Source of the DNA: Serinicoccus profundi
GTDB lineage: Bacteria > Actinomycetota > Actinomycetes > Actinomycetales > Dermatophilaceae
NCBI RefSeq assembly: GCF_008001015.1
Contig: NZ_CP042862.1
Span: 496,001 to 560,000 of the forward strand
Direction of reading: 5' to 3'
DNA: 64,000 bases
The position numbers and the translations under genes are program-made. Every line of letters starts with the position of its first letter. Within the stretch, counting starts at the first letter, position 1. Below are positions 1 through 8,147 of the stretch, piece by piece. The notes beneath the pieces were generated by a model, which was given only the letters and a program-made list of their open reading frames with translations, was not told the origin of the DNA and made no database searches.

Positions 1-1
1 C

Positions 2-910
2 GAGATGTCCGGCGACGTCGACGGCGAGGCCGCGCAGATCCTCACCGAGCTCGACGCGGTGGGCAACACGACCAAGGCCATCACCAAGGGCATCGCGATC
101 GCGACCGCCGTGCTCGCGGCGACCGCGCTCTTCGGCTCCTACCTCGACGCGATCCTCCAGGCCCTGGAGGGGGCCGGCGAGGCCAGCGCCGACGTGCTCC
201 AGTCCTTCCTCGTCTTCGACCCGCGCGCCCTCGTCGGGGTCCTCATCGGTGGCTCGGTCGTCTTCCTCTTCTCCGGGCTGGCCATCAACGCCGTCACCCG
301 CGCGGCCGGCGCCATCGTCTTCGAGGTGCGCCGCCAGTTCCGCGAGAAGCCCGGCATCATGGACTACTCCGAGAAGCCCGACTACGCCCGCGTCGTGGAC
401 ATCTGCACCCGCGACTCCCTCCGTGAGCTGGCCACCCCCGGACTGCTCGCGGTCTTCGCCCCGATCGCCGTCGGGTTCGGCCTCGGCGTCGGTGCCCTCG
501 CCGGCTACCTCGCCGGCGCGATCGGCACCGGCGTGCTCATGGCGGTCTTCCTGGCCAACGCCGGTGGCGCCTGGGACAACGCCAAGAAGATCGTCGAGGA
601 CGGCAACCACGGCGGCAAGGGCAGCTCGGCCCACGAGGCGACGATCATCGGTGACACCGTCGGTGACCCGTTCAAGGACACCGCCGGCCCGGCCATCAAC
701 CCGCTGCTCAAGGTGATGAACCTCGTCGCGCTGCTCATCGCCCCGGCGATCATCGGCCTCACCTACGGCGAGGGCGCCAACGACCTCATCCGCTGGGGCA
801 TCGCCCTGGCCGCCCTGGCCGTGATCGTCGCCGCCGTCGTGGTGTCCAAGCGCCGCGACATCGCCATCGGCGACAGCGACGACGTGCCCGCGACGGCGGT
901 CGAGCGCTGA
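2..910 (+). CDS. hppA: Membrane-bound proton-translocating pyrophosphatase, C-terminal part (5' truncated by window)
   Basis: These are the last 302 residues of a membrane pyrophosphatase, which couples PPi hydrolysis to H+ pumping across the cytoplasmic membrane; the rest of the roughly 750-800 residue protein lies left of the window. The motif GNTTKAITKG is near residues 20-29 counted from the Met at base 5, and the family signature GDPFKDTAGPA near residue 220. Several hydrophobic segments flank them. In this family Lys and Thr in GNTT-K-AI-T-KG mark the K+-independent subclass, whereas Ala and Gly mark the K+-dependent one, so a K+-independent proton pump is inferred. The stop codon touches the probable start region of the downstream methyltransferase, suggesting co-transcription. 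Confidence 0.95.
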   Translation, partial: EMSGDVDGEAAQILTELDAVGNTTKAITKGIAIATAVLAATALFGSYLDAILQALEGAGEASADVLQSFLVFDPRALVGVLIGGSVVFLFSGLAINAVTRAAGAIVFEVRRQFREKPGIMDYSEKPDYARVVDICTRDSLRELATPGLLAVFAPIAVGFGLGVGALAGYLAGAIGTGVLMAVFLANAGGAWDNAKKIVEDGNHGGKGSSAHEATIIGDTVGDPFKDTAGPAINPLLKVMNLVALLIAPAIIGLTYGEGANDLIRWGIALAALAVIVAAVVVSKRRDIAIGDSDDVPATAVER

Positions 911-975
911 GCCTGCCGCCGCCCTCCGTCGATGACCCGGGCCTCCTGGCGGACCTGCGGGCCGACCTGGGCGAG

Positions 976-2409
976 GTGGGCTACACCGTCGAGGCCCTGA
1001 CGCAGGCCCTCGGGCCGGTCGCGGTGGCCGCGCTGCACCGGGAGCAACCTCTCCCGGCGCAGCGCGTCGCCGCAAGTTCGGCCGACCCCGTGCTGGTCCT
1101 GTGCCGGCTCTTCGCCCTCGGCGGGCGGGTCCGGCGCGACCACCTCGACGCCGCCCTGCCCCGGCTCGGCGCACAGGGCCTGCTCGGGCTGGGCCTGGCG
1201 GTGCAGGTCGAGGACGGCCTGGAGGCCGTCTGCGACCTGCGCCCCTACGCCACCGACCACGAGTCGTGGTGGGTCGTCTCGGACCGCTCGGAGATGGTGA
1301 CCGGCGGCCCGTTGCCGACCGACCACGTCCTCGGCATCGGCGGCGCGTCGACCACACTGGCCAGCTGGACGCCGCGGCCGCGGGTCGAGCGGGCTCTCGA
1401 TATCGGCACCGGCAGCGGGGTGCAGGTGCTGCACCTGGCCGGGCACGCGGCATACCTCGTCGCGACCGACCTCTCCGAGCGGGCGGTGGCCTTCGCCCGC
1501 TTCACCCTGGCGCTCAACGACGTGGCCGCCGAGCTGCGGACCGGCAGCCTGCTCGAACCGGTGGCGGGGGAGCGCTTCGACCTCGTCGTCAGCAACCCGC
1601 CGTTCGTCATCACGCCACGCGCCCCGGAGGTGCCGGTCTACGAGTACCGCGACGGGGGCCAGGCGGGGGACGCCCTCGTCGCCGGGCTCGTCCGGGACCT
1701 CGGTGAGCACCTGCGCCCCGGGGGCATCGCCCAGCTGCTCGCCAACTGGGAGCTGCGCGCGGGTGAGGACTGGGCCGAGCACGTAGGGGCGTGGTTCGCG
1801 GGCACCGGGGTGGACGCCTGGGTCGTCCAGCGGGAGGAGCAGGACGTCGCGGACTACGCCGAGACGTGGGCGCGCGACGGTGGCCACCAGCCGGGCACCC
1901 CCGGCTTCGAGGCGTTGTATGCCGCGTGGCTCGACGACTTCGCCGCGCGCGGGGTCGAGCGGCTCGGCTTCGGCGTCGTGACGGTGCAGCGACCGGCGAC
2001 GGACCGTGAACCCTGGCTGGACCTCATGGACGTGCGCGGCCCGGTCAGCGCCCCGATGGGCCCGGCGGTGCTCGCCGGCCTGGAGGCCCGCACCTGGCTC
2101 GCCGAGCACGACGACGCCGAGCTGCTGGGCACCGCGTGGCAGGTCGCCGACGACGTCACCGAGGACCGCATCGGGCGGCCCGGTGAGCCCGACCCGCAGG
2201 TCATCCAGGTCAGGCAGGGGGGCGGGCTGCGGCGCACCGTGCGGCTGGACACGCTGGGTGCCGGGCTGGTGGGAGCCTGCGACGGGGAGCTGACCGCCGC
2301 CCAGCTCTGCTCGGGGCTGGCGGTCCTCACCGAGCAGGACACCCCCGCGGTCGAGCAGGCCGTCCTGCCGACGCTGCGCGAGCTCGTCAAGGACGGGCTG
2401 CTGCGCTGA
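976..2409 (+). CDS. SAM-dependent methyltransferase with NPPF motif
   Basis: A class I methyltransferase of about 480-500 residues. The SAM-binding motif LDIGTGSGVQVLHLAG and the catalytic-loop motif SNPPF are clear; NPPF is typical of HemK/RlmG/N6-adenine-type enzymes that methylate an amide or exocyclic amine, but the substrate is not evident. The GTG at 976 is the first standard start, yet the frame stays open and protein-like upstream (SLPPPSVDDPGLLADLRADL), with no ATG, GTG or TTG back to the hppA stop. A CTG at 907-909 overlaps that stop as CTGA, the same geometry as the GTGA/ATGA overlaps elsewhere in this window, so the true start may be the CTG. Function beyond methyl transfer is unassigned. 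Confidence 0.85.
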   Translation: MGYTVEALTQALGPVAVAALHREQPLPAQRVAASSADPVLVLCRLFALGGRVRRDHLDAALPRLGAQGLLGLGLAVQVEDGLEAVCDLRPYATDHESWWVVSDRSEMVTGGPLPTDHVLGIGGASTTLASWTPRPRVERALDIGTGSGVQVLHLAGHAAYLVATDLSERAVAFARFTLALNDVAAELRTGSLLEPVAGERFDLVVSNPPFVITPRAPEVPVYEYRDGGQAGDALVAGLVRDLGEHLRPGGIAQLLANWELRAGEDWAEHVGAWFAGTGVDAWVVQREEQDVADYAETWARDGGHQPGTPGFEALYAAWLDDFAARGVERLGFGVVTVQRPATDREPWLDLMDVRGPVSAPMGPAVLAGLEARTWLAEHDDAELLGTAWQVADDVTEDRIGRPGEPDPQVIQVRQGGGLRRTVRLDTLGAGLVGACDGELTAAQLCSGLAVLTEQDTPAVEQAVLPTLRELVKDGLLR

Positions 2410-2457
2410 GGTCAGGGGCGAGGCGCCGGGTGCGCGCCACGCCGGGTCGCGGACGCC

Positions 2458-3243
2458 TCAGGCGGCGCCGAAGCGGTAGGCCGAGCGGGAGATGAAGAAC
2501 TGCCGGCCCAGCTCACCGCTGCGGCAGGTCACGCCGTCCTCGGCGGACTGGCAGGACGTGTCGCCGATCTGGAGGGTCAGGCCGTAGTCCAGGACGGCGG
2601 CGTCGGTGTCGTCCACGCCGGTCGTCGGGGCGCCGGCGGCGTCGGCCCACCAGCCGCCCTGGTCGGTCGCAGCCACGGTGGTGAGCTGCTCGGGCGGGCA
2701 GGTCCAGGCCCCGCCGGCGTCGGTGAGCAGCATCGTGTCCATCACGTCCGCCGGGCAGTCTCCGACGGTGCTGGCGACGAGGTGGGCGGGGTCGGGGGAG
2801 TAGGTCTTGTCGAGCAGCTGGCAGGCGGCGCTGGCGTCGTTGACGACGCAGGCGATGTTGCCGGTCGGGGTGACGAAGGCGGCACGGTCGCCCTGCACGG
2901 TGATGGTGGAGCCCTCCTCATCGACGCTCCGGTCGCCACGGTCGAGCTCGATGTCGGCGGGCTCGGTGGGCGGGGCTGCGGGCTCGGCGGCGTCGGAGTC
3001 CTCGGACCCGCCGGCGCCCGAGGTGCCCCCGCCCTCCTTCGGCTCCGCGCTGGCGGCCTCGCCCGCCTCGGCTGCGGCGTCCGCGACCGAGGCGTCCTCC
3101 CCGGCGCCGGAGTCGTCGTCGCACCCGGCGAGGACGATCGAGCCGAGCGCGAGGAGCGCTGCGGCCGACCTCGCCCGGTGGCCCAGCGACCGGCCGGTCC
3201 CTGGGCTCGTGGTCACCGTCCGTGTCGCGCCGCGTGCCGCCAT
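2458..3243 (-). CDS. Secreted lipoprotein, DUF6636-like
   Basis: A 261-residue predicted lipoprotein. The N-terminus has basic residues, a hydrophobic stretch and a lipobox (VLAGC, Cys near residue 41), followed by a long acidic Ala/Glu/Gly-rich linker. The C-terminal half has paired cysteines and the pattern TPTGNIACVV ... CQLL ... GVTCRSGELGRQFFISRSAY, seen in a widespread family of actinobacterial exported proteins of unknown role. It probably sits on the outer face of the membrane with disulfide bonds. It is divergent from topA with about 105 bp between the starts, and its 3' end faces the methyltransferase gene. No specific function can be given. Confidence 0.8.
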   Translation of the reverse strand: MAARGATRTVTTSPGTGRSLGHRARSAAALLALGSIVLAGCDDDSGAGEDASVADAAAEAGEAASAEPKEGGGTSGAGGSEDSDAAEPAAPPTEPADIELDRGDRSVDEEGSTITVQGDRAAFVTPTGNIACVVNDASAACQLLDKTYSPDPAHLVASTVGDCPADVMDTMLLTDAGGAWTCPPEQLTTVAATDQGGWWADAAGAPTTGVDDTDAAVLDYGLTLQIGDTSCQSAEDGVTCRSGELGRQFFISRSAYRFGAA

Positions 3244-3348
3244 AGGGAGTCAGCGTAGCCGCTGGGGCCGCATGGGCTACGGTGACGCCCGAGGTCCCCG
3301 TGTCGGACGTCGCGACGAATCCGCGGCACACGGGGCGAAGGAGATTCC

Positions 3349-6081
3349 GTGGCACCTGGTAGCAAGCTGGTCATCGTCGAGTCGCCCGCGAAGGCGAAGA
3401 AGATCGGCGAGTATCTCGGCAAGGACTTCCGCGTCGACGCGAGCGTCGGCCACATCCGTGACCTGCCGAACCCCTCGGAGCTCCCGGCCGACATGAAGAA
3501 GGGGCCCTACGGCAAGTTCGCCATCGCCGTCGACGACGGCTTCGACCCCTACTACGTGGTCGACGCGGACAAGAAGAAGAAGGTCACCGAGCTCAAGCGG
3601 GCACTCAAGGACGCCGACGAGCTCTTCCTCGCGACGGATGAGGACCGCGAGGGCGAGGCCATCGCCTGGCACCTGCTCGAGGTGCTCAAGCCCAAGGTCC
3701 CCGTGCGCCGCATGGTCTTCCACGAGATCACCAAGGAGGCCATCCAGCGGGCCGTCAACGACACCCGGGAGCTCGACACCGACCTCGTCGACGCCCAGGA
3801 GAGCCGCCGCATCCTGGACCGGCTCTACGGCTACGAGGTGTCTCCGGTCCTGTGGCGCAAGGTCAAGCAGGGGCTGTCGGCGGGACGCGTCCAGTCGGTG
3901 ACGACCCGGCTCGTCGTGGAGCGCGAGCGCGAGCGGATGGCCTTCAAGGTCGCCTCCTACTGGGACGTCGAGGGCGAGTTCGCCCCGGGCGGCAACAGCG
4001 GTCAGGGCTTCGAGGCCAAGCTCACGGGCATCGACGGCTCGAAGGTCGCGAGCGGTCGCGACTTCGCCGACGACGGCACGCTCAAGAGCGCCAAGGCCGT
4101 GCAGCTGGACGCCGCGGCGGCCGAGGCGATCGCCGCCGGCACCCGGGAGGCCGACGTCGTCGTGCGGGAGGTCTCCGAGAAGCCCTACACCCGCCGCCCC
4201 TCGGCGCCGTTCACGACCTCCACCCTCCAGCAGGAGGCGTCCCGCAAGCTGCGGATGAACAGCCAGAGCACGATGCGCACCGCGCAGCGGCTCTACGAGA
4301 ACGGCTACATCACCTACATGCGGACCGACTCGACCAGCCTGTCGAGCCAGGCGGTCGGGGCGGCCCGCAGCCAGGCCCGCGACATGTACGGTGCCGACTT
4401 CGTCCCCGAGGTCCCGCGGGTCTACGGCAAGAAGGGCAAGAACGCGCAGGAGGCCCACGAGGCGATCCGCCCGGCGGGGGACTCCTTCCGGACCCCGGCC
4501 CAGGTCGCCGGCGAGCTGCGCGGCGGCGAGTACGCCCTCTACGAGCTCATCTGGAAGCGCACCGTCGCCTCGCAGATGGCCGATGCCAAGGGGTCGACCG
4601 CCAGCGTCAAGCTCACCGCGACCCTGCCGGCGGGGACGCGGGCCGCAGGCACGACATACTCCAGCGCGGAGTACTCCGCCTCGGGCACCGTCATCACCTT
4701 CCGCGGCTTCCTCGCGGCCTACGAGGAGGGTCGCGACGAGAGCCGCTACGGCGAGGACAGCGCGATGGGTATGCGACTGCCCAAGCTCAGCGAGGGCGTC
4801 ACCCTGGAGACGTTGCGCGCCGAGGCGCAGGGTCACCAGACCAGCCCGCCCGCCCGCTACACCGAGGCCACCCTCGTCAAGGCGCTGGAGGAGCGCGGCA
4901 TCGGCCGCCCCTCGACCTACGCGGCGACGGTGGGCACGATCCAGGACCGCGGCTACGTCCACAGCCGGGGGTCGGCTCTCGTCCCGACCTGGCTGGCCTT
5001 CGCGGTCACCCAGCTGCTCGAGCAGCACTTCCCGCGGCTCGTGGACTACGACTTCACCGCCGCGATGGAGACCGACCTCGACAAGATCGCCCGGGGCGAG
5101 GAGCGTCGGGTCGCCTGGCTGCAGCGCTTCTACTTCGGTGACCAGGCGTCGACGACCGAGGGCCTGCGCGACCTGGTGGCGGACCTCGGCGACATCGACG
5201 CCCGGGCGATCTCGGCGGTGACCACCGGCGACGGCACCGTGGTGCGCGTCGGCCGGTACGGCCCCTACGTCGAGCTGCCCGGTGAGGACGGCGAGACGCC
5301 GCGCCGGGCCACGGTGCCGGACGAGATCGCGCCGGATGAGATGACCGCGGCCAAGGCCGAGGAGCTGCTGGCGGCCGCGGCCGACGACGGCCGGGTGCTC
5401 GGCACCGACCCCGAGACGGGCCGGGAGATCATCGCCCGCAGCGGGCGCTACGGCCCCTACGTCACCGAGGTCGTCGACGACGACGCGGACGGGGAGTCGG
5501 GGGCCAAGGGTGCCAAGAAGAAGGCCAAGGTCAAGCCGCGGACCGGGTCGCTCTTCGCCGACATGGACCTCGCCACGATCGAGCTGGACACCGCGCTCAA
5601 GCTGTTGTCGCTGCCCCGTGTCGTCGGCCAGGACGCCGAGGGTGTGGACATCACCGCCCAGAACGGCCGCTACGGGCCCTACCTCAAGAAGGGCACCGAC
5701 AGCCGTTCGTTGGAGACCGAGGCGCAGATCTTCGACATCACCCTCGAGCAGGCGCTGGCGATCTACGCCCAGCCCAAGCAGCGGGGGCGCGGGGCCGCCA
5801 AGCCGCCGCTGGCCGAGTTCGGCGAGGACCCGGTCTCGGGCAAGAAGGTCGTCGTCAAGGATGGCCGGTTCGGGCCCTACGTCACCGACGGGGAGACCAA
5901 CGCGACCCTGCGCCGTGGCGACGACCCGGAGAGCCTCACCGAGGAGCGGGCCTTCGAGCTCATCGCGGAGAAGCGTTCCAAGGGGCCGACCACCCGCAAG
6001 AAGCCGGCTCGCAAGGCGCCGGCGAAGAAGGCGCCCGCCAAGAAGGCCCCCGCGAAGAAGGCCGCGCCCAAGAAGGCCTGA
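3349..6081 (+). CDS. topA: DNA topoisomerase I (type IA)
   Basis: A 910-residue type IA topoisomerase that relaxes negative supercoils. The N-terminal TOPRIM domain starts KLVIVESPAKAKKIGEYLG with its Glu at residue 11 and the acidic triad DEDRE at residues 97-101. The catalytic Tyr is residue 323 in ITYMRTDST. The C-terminus has no zinc fingers; it carries four topoisomerase C-terminal repeats recognisable by RYGPYV, RYGPYV, RYGPYL and RFGPYV, then a Lys/Ala/Pro tail (KKAPAKKAPAKKA), as in mycobacterial and streptomycete TopA, where the basic tail aids processivity. The GTG start follows an AAGGAG ribosome-binding site. A TACGGT -10-like element lies near 3279. Confidence 0.97.
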   Translation: MAPGSKLVIVESPAKAKKIGEYLGKDFRVDASVGHIRDLPNPSELPADMKKGPYGKFAIAVDDGFDPYYVVDADKKKKVTELKRALKDADELFLATDEDREGEAIAWHLLEVLKPKVPVRRMVFHEITKEAIQRAVNDTRELDTDLVDAQESRRILDRLYGYEVSPVLWRKVKQGLSAGRVQSVTTRLVVERERERMAFKVASYWDVEGEFAPGGNSGQGFEAKLTGIDGSKVASGRDFADDGTLKSAKAVQLDAAAAEAIAAGTREADVVVREVSEKPYTRRPSAPFTTSTLQQEASRKLRMNSQSTMRTAQRLYENGYITYMRTDSTSLSSQAVGAARSQARDMYGADFVPEVPRVYGKKGKNAQEAHEAIRPAGDSFRTPAQVAGELRGGEYALYELIWKRTVASQMADAKGSTASVKLTATLPAGTRAAGTTYSSAEYSASGTVITFRGFLAAYEEGRDESRYGEDSAMGMRLPKLSEGVTLETLRAEAQGHQTSPPARYTEATLVKALEERGIGRPSTYAATVGTIQDRGYVHSRGSALVPTWLAFAVTQLLEQHFPRLVDYDFTAAMETDLDKIARGEERRVAWLQRFYFGDQASTTEGLRDLVADLGDIDARAISAVTTGDGTVVRVGRYGPYVELPGEDGETPRRATVPDEIAPDEMTAAKAEELLAAAADDGRVLGTDPETGREIIARSGRYGPYVTEVVDDDADGESGAKGAKKKAKVKPRTGSLFADMDLATIELDTALKLLSLPRVVGQDAEGVDITAQNGRYGPYLKKGTDSRSLETEAQIFDITLEQALAIYAQPKQRGRGAAKPPLAEFGEDPVSGKKVVVKDGRFGPYVTDGETNATLRRGDDPESLTEERAFELIAEKRSKGPTTRKKPARKAPAKKAPAKKAPAKKAAPKKA

Positions 6082-6133
6082 CGCACGAGGGTCCGGCGAC
6101 GGCGACGGCCGTCCTCGGGGCCGAGGGCTCGGG

Positions 6134-7342
6134 TCAGCCCGAGTGGCTCAGCGCCCGGGGGCTCATCACCGCGGCGGTGAGCAGCGCCTGGTCCAGGTCG
6201 GCGAGCAGGTCGGCGAGGTCCTCCAGGCCGACCGAGAGCCGCAGGATGCCCTCGCCCGGCTTGGCCCCGTCCGCCACCGGGCGGTGGGTCAGCGCGGCCG
6301 GGTGCTGGATGAGGGAGTCGACGCCGCCGAGGGACACGGCGTGGGTGATGAGCCCGACGGCCGAGGCGACCCGGGCCGCCCGGTCGTAGCTGCCCAGGTC
6401 GAAGGCGAGCACCGCACCCGGTCCGGACATCTGGCTGCCCACGAGGCCCTGCGGGTCACCGTCGGGGAGGCCGGGGTAGAGCACCCGCTCGACCTCCTCG
6501 TGCTGGGCGAGCCACTGCGCGACCTGCCGGGCGCTCTCCTGCTGGGCGCGCACCCGCAGCGGCAGCGTCTGCAGGCCGCGGTGCGCGAGGTAGGCCGCGA
6601 GCGGGTGCAGGACGGCGCCGGTGACGGCCCGGACCGGCCGGATCCGACGGGCCCAGGTCTCGGAGGTGACCACGGCACCGGCGAGGACGTCGCCGTGACC
6701 GGCGAGGAACTTGGTGACCGAGTGCAGCACGAGGCTGGCTCCCAGCTCCAGGGGGCGCTGCAGGACCGGCGTGGCGAAGGTGTTGTCGACCATGACCGGC
6801 ACGTCCCCGGCGGCCGCGGCGACGGCCCGCAGGTCCACGAGGTCCAGGGTCGGGTTGGCCGGGGTCTCCACCAGCACCAGCCCGGTGTCGGCCTCGATCG
6901 CGGTGGAGATGCCCTGGACGTCGGTCCAGGTGACCCTGGTGCCGAGCAGGCCGGTGGCCAGCAGGTGGTCCGAGCCGCCGTAGAGCGGTCGCACCGCGAC
7001 GACGTGCGGGGTGCCGGCACCCACGCAGGCGAGCAGCACGGCGCTGAGCGCGGCCATCCCCGAGGCGAAGGCGATGCCCGCCTCGCCGCCCTCGAGCTCG
7101 GCCAGGGCCTCCTCGAAGCGCGCGACCCCGGGGCTCCACAACCGTTGGTAGACCGCGGTCTGGCCCTCCTCGCGCACCCCTCCTCCGGCCATCTGGTCGT
7201 AGGCGGCGCCGCCCGCCTCGACGTCCGGCAGGGGGTAGGTGCTGGACAGGTCGATGGGCGGCACGTGCACCCCGAGAGCGGTGAGATCGGAGCGCCCGGC
7301 GTGCACGGCGCGGGTGTCGGCGCCGGAGGTGTGCTGCTGCAT
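6134..7342 (-). CDS. PLP-dependent Cys/Met metabolism enzyme (cystathionine gamma-synthase/lyase family)
   Basis: A 402-residue fold-type I PLP enzyme of the transsulfuration family. The PLP-binding Lys is residue 211 in [11 protein letters not shown], the PLP-ring Asp is in MVDNTFATP (about residue 186), and the phosphate-binding loop is ASGMAAL (about 93-99). The usual YSRxxNPT element appears as YQRLWSPG, so it is not a textbook MetB or MetC. Sequence cannot separate cystathionine gamma-synthase, gamma-lyase, methionine gamma-lyase and O-acetylhomoserine sulfhydrylase. It stands alone on the minus strand between topA (convergent) and a divergent regulator; the AT-richer gap 7343-7416 probably carries its promoter. 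Confidence 0.88.
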   Translation of the reverse strand: MQQHTSGADTRAVHAGRSDLTALGVHVPPIDLSSTYPLPDVEAGGAAYDQMAGGGVREEGQTAVYQRLWSPGVARFEEALAELEGGEAGIAFASGMAALSAVLLACVGAGTPHVVAVRPLYGGSDHLLATGLLGTRVTWTDVQGISTAIEADTGLVLVETPANPTLDLVDLRAVAAAAGDVPVMVDNTFATPVLQRPLELGASLVLHSVTKFLAGHGDVLAGAVVTSETWARRIRPVRAVTGAVLHPLAAYLAHRGLQTLPLRVRAQQESARQVAQWLAQHEEVERVLYPGLPDGDPQGLVGSQMSGPGAVLAFDLGSYDRAARVASAVGLITHAVSLGGVDSLIQHPAALTHRPVADGAKPGEGILRLSVGLEDLADLLADLDQALLTAAVMSPRALSHSG

Positions 7343-7476
7343 ACCGACAGGATGCAGAACCTGCGGAAGTAAGTCAAAATCGCCAAAGAATCACCCGCGC
7401 TACTGACGATCACGCTGTGGTCATGCGGTGTATGCCGTCAATCACGAAGGCCCTGGCGGGCCTGCGTGGACGTGGC

Positions 7477-7488
7477 TACAGTTCGCTC
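7477..7488 (+). promoter_or_regulatory. -10 element of a leaderless promoter (winged-helix regulator)
   Basis: TACAGT at 7477-7482 is separated from ATG 7489 by six bases, placing the probable transcription start at the start codon. The -35 region is weak. Confidence 0.5.
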
Positions 7489-8007
7489 ATGGTGCAGTCG
7501 CCGGGGGCAGTGCTGGAGTCGGGGGAGCGCGATCTCGAGCGCATCGAGATCGACCGCCCGGTGGTGGTCGTCGTCGCGGCTACCCGCGCTGAACGCGAAC
7601 GGTTGGCCGGGTTGCTGCCCGACGACGTGACCGTCATCGTGGCGCCCTCCCGGGAGCGTGCGGAGGCGCTGCTCCGTCACTGCCCGGCGGCGGCGACCGC
7701 CTGTGCGGCTGCGACCTATCACCTGAGGATGGAGCCCGAGGTGCGGCGCGTGTGCTTCGGCGAGTCGGCCCTGTCGCTCACCAGGCTGGAGTTCGAGACG
7801 CTCAGCCTGCTCACCTCCGACCCCGAGCACGTCTGGTCCCTCGTCGAGCTGTCGCGCTCGGTCTGGGCGACCGGTTTCGTGGGTGACGGTGCCCAGGTGC
7901 GCTCGGTCATCAAACGACTGCGCCGCAAGCTCACCGAGGCGGGCGCGCCCCTGGTCATCGAGACGGTCCGGGGCGCCGGCTTCCGCGCGGTGCCGCTCAC
8001 CTCCTGA
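7489..8007 (+). CDS. Orphan winged-helix regulator with degenerate receiver-like N-terminus
   Basis: A 172-residue protein whose C-terminal 80 residues match the OmpR/PhoB-type winged helix (LTRLEFETLSLLTSDPEHVWSL ... RSVIKRLRRKLTEAG ... VRGAGFRAV). The N-terminal half has strand-like hydrophobic stretches (VVVVVAA, DVTVIVA) resembling a receiver, but no phospho-acceptor Asp context and no neighbouring kinase, so regulation by phosphorylation is unlikely. ATG 7489 was preferred over ATG 7417 because a TACAGT -10 element (7477-7482) lies six bases before it, as expected for a leaderless message. It is divergent from the PLP-enzyme gene and precedes the large subtilase; which of them it controls, if either, is unknown. 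Confidence 0.75.
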   Translation: MVQSPGAVLESGERDLERIEIDRPVVVVVAATRAERERLAGLLPDDVTVIVAPSRERAEALLRHCPAAATACAAATYHLRMEPEVRRVCFGESALSLTRLEFETLSLLTSDPEHVWSLVELSRSVWATGFVGDGAQVRSVIKRLRRKLTEAGAPLVIETVRGAGFRAVPLTS

Positions 8008-8147
8008 CCCGGTCCCGGAGGCCGCGCGCCCGCGCCCGGTCGTTCTGCCCCACAATTGCCCTGGTCCGAACTGTCACACCGGTGCGTCCGGCTACATAGA
8101 TTCGACAACGTCCGGGTCCACGGGCAGACGGCACCAGGGAGGGCACT

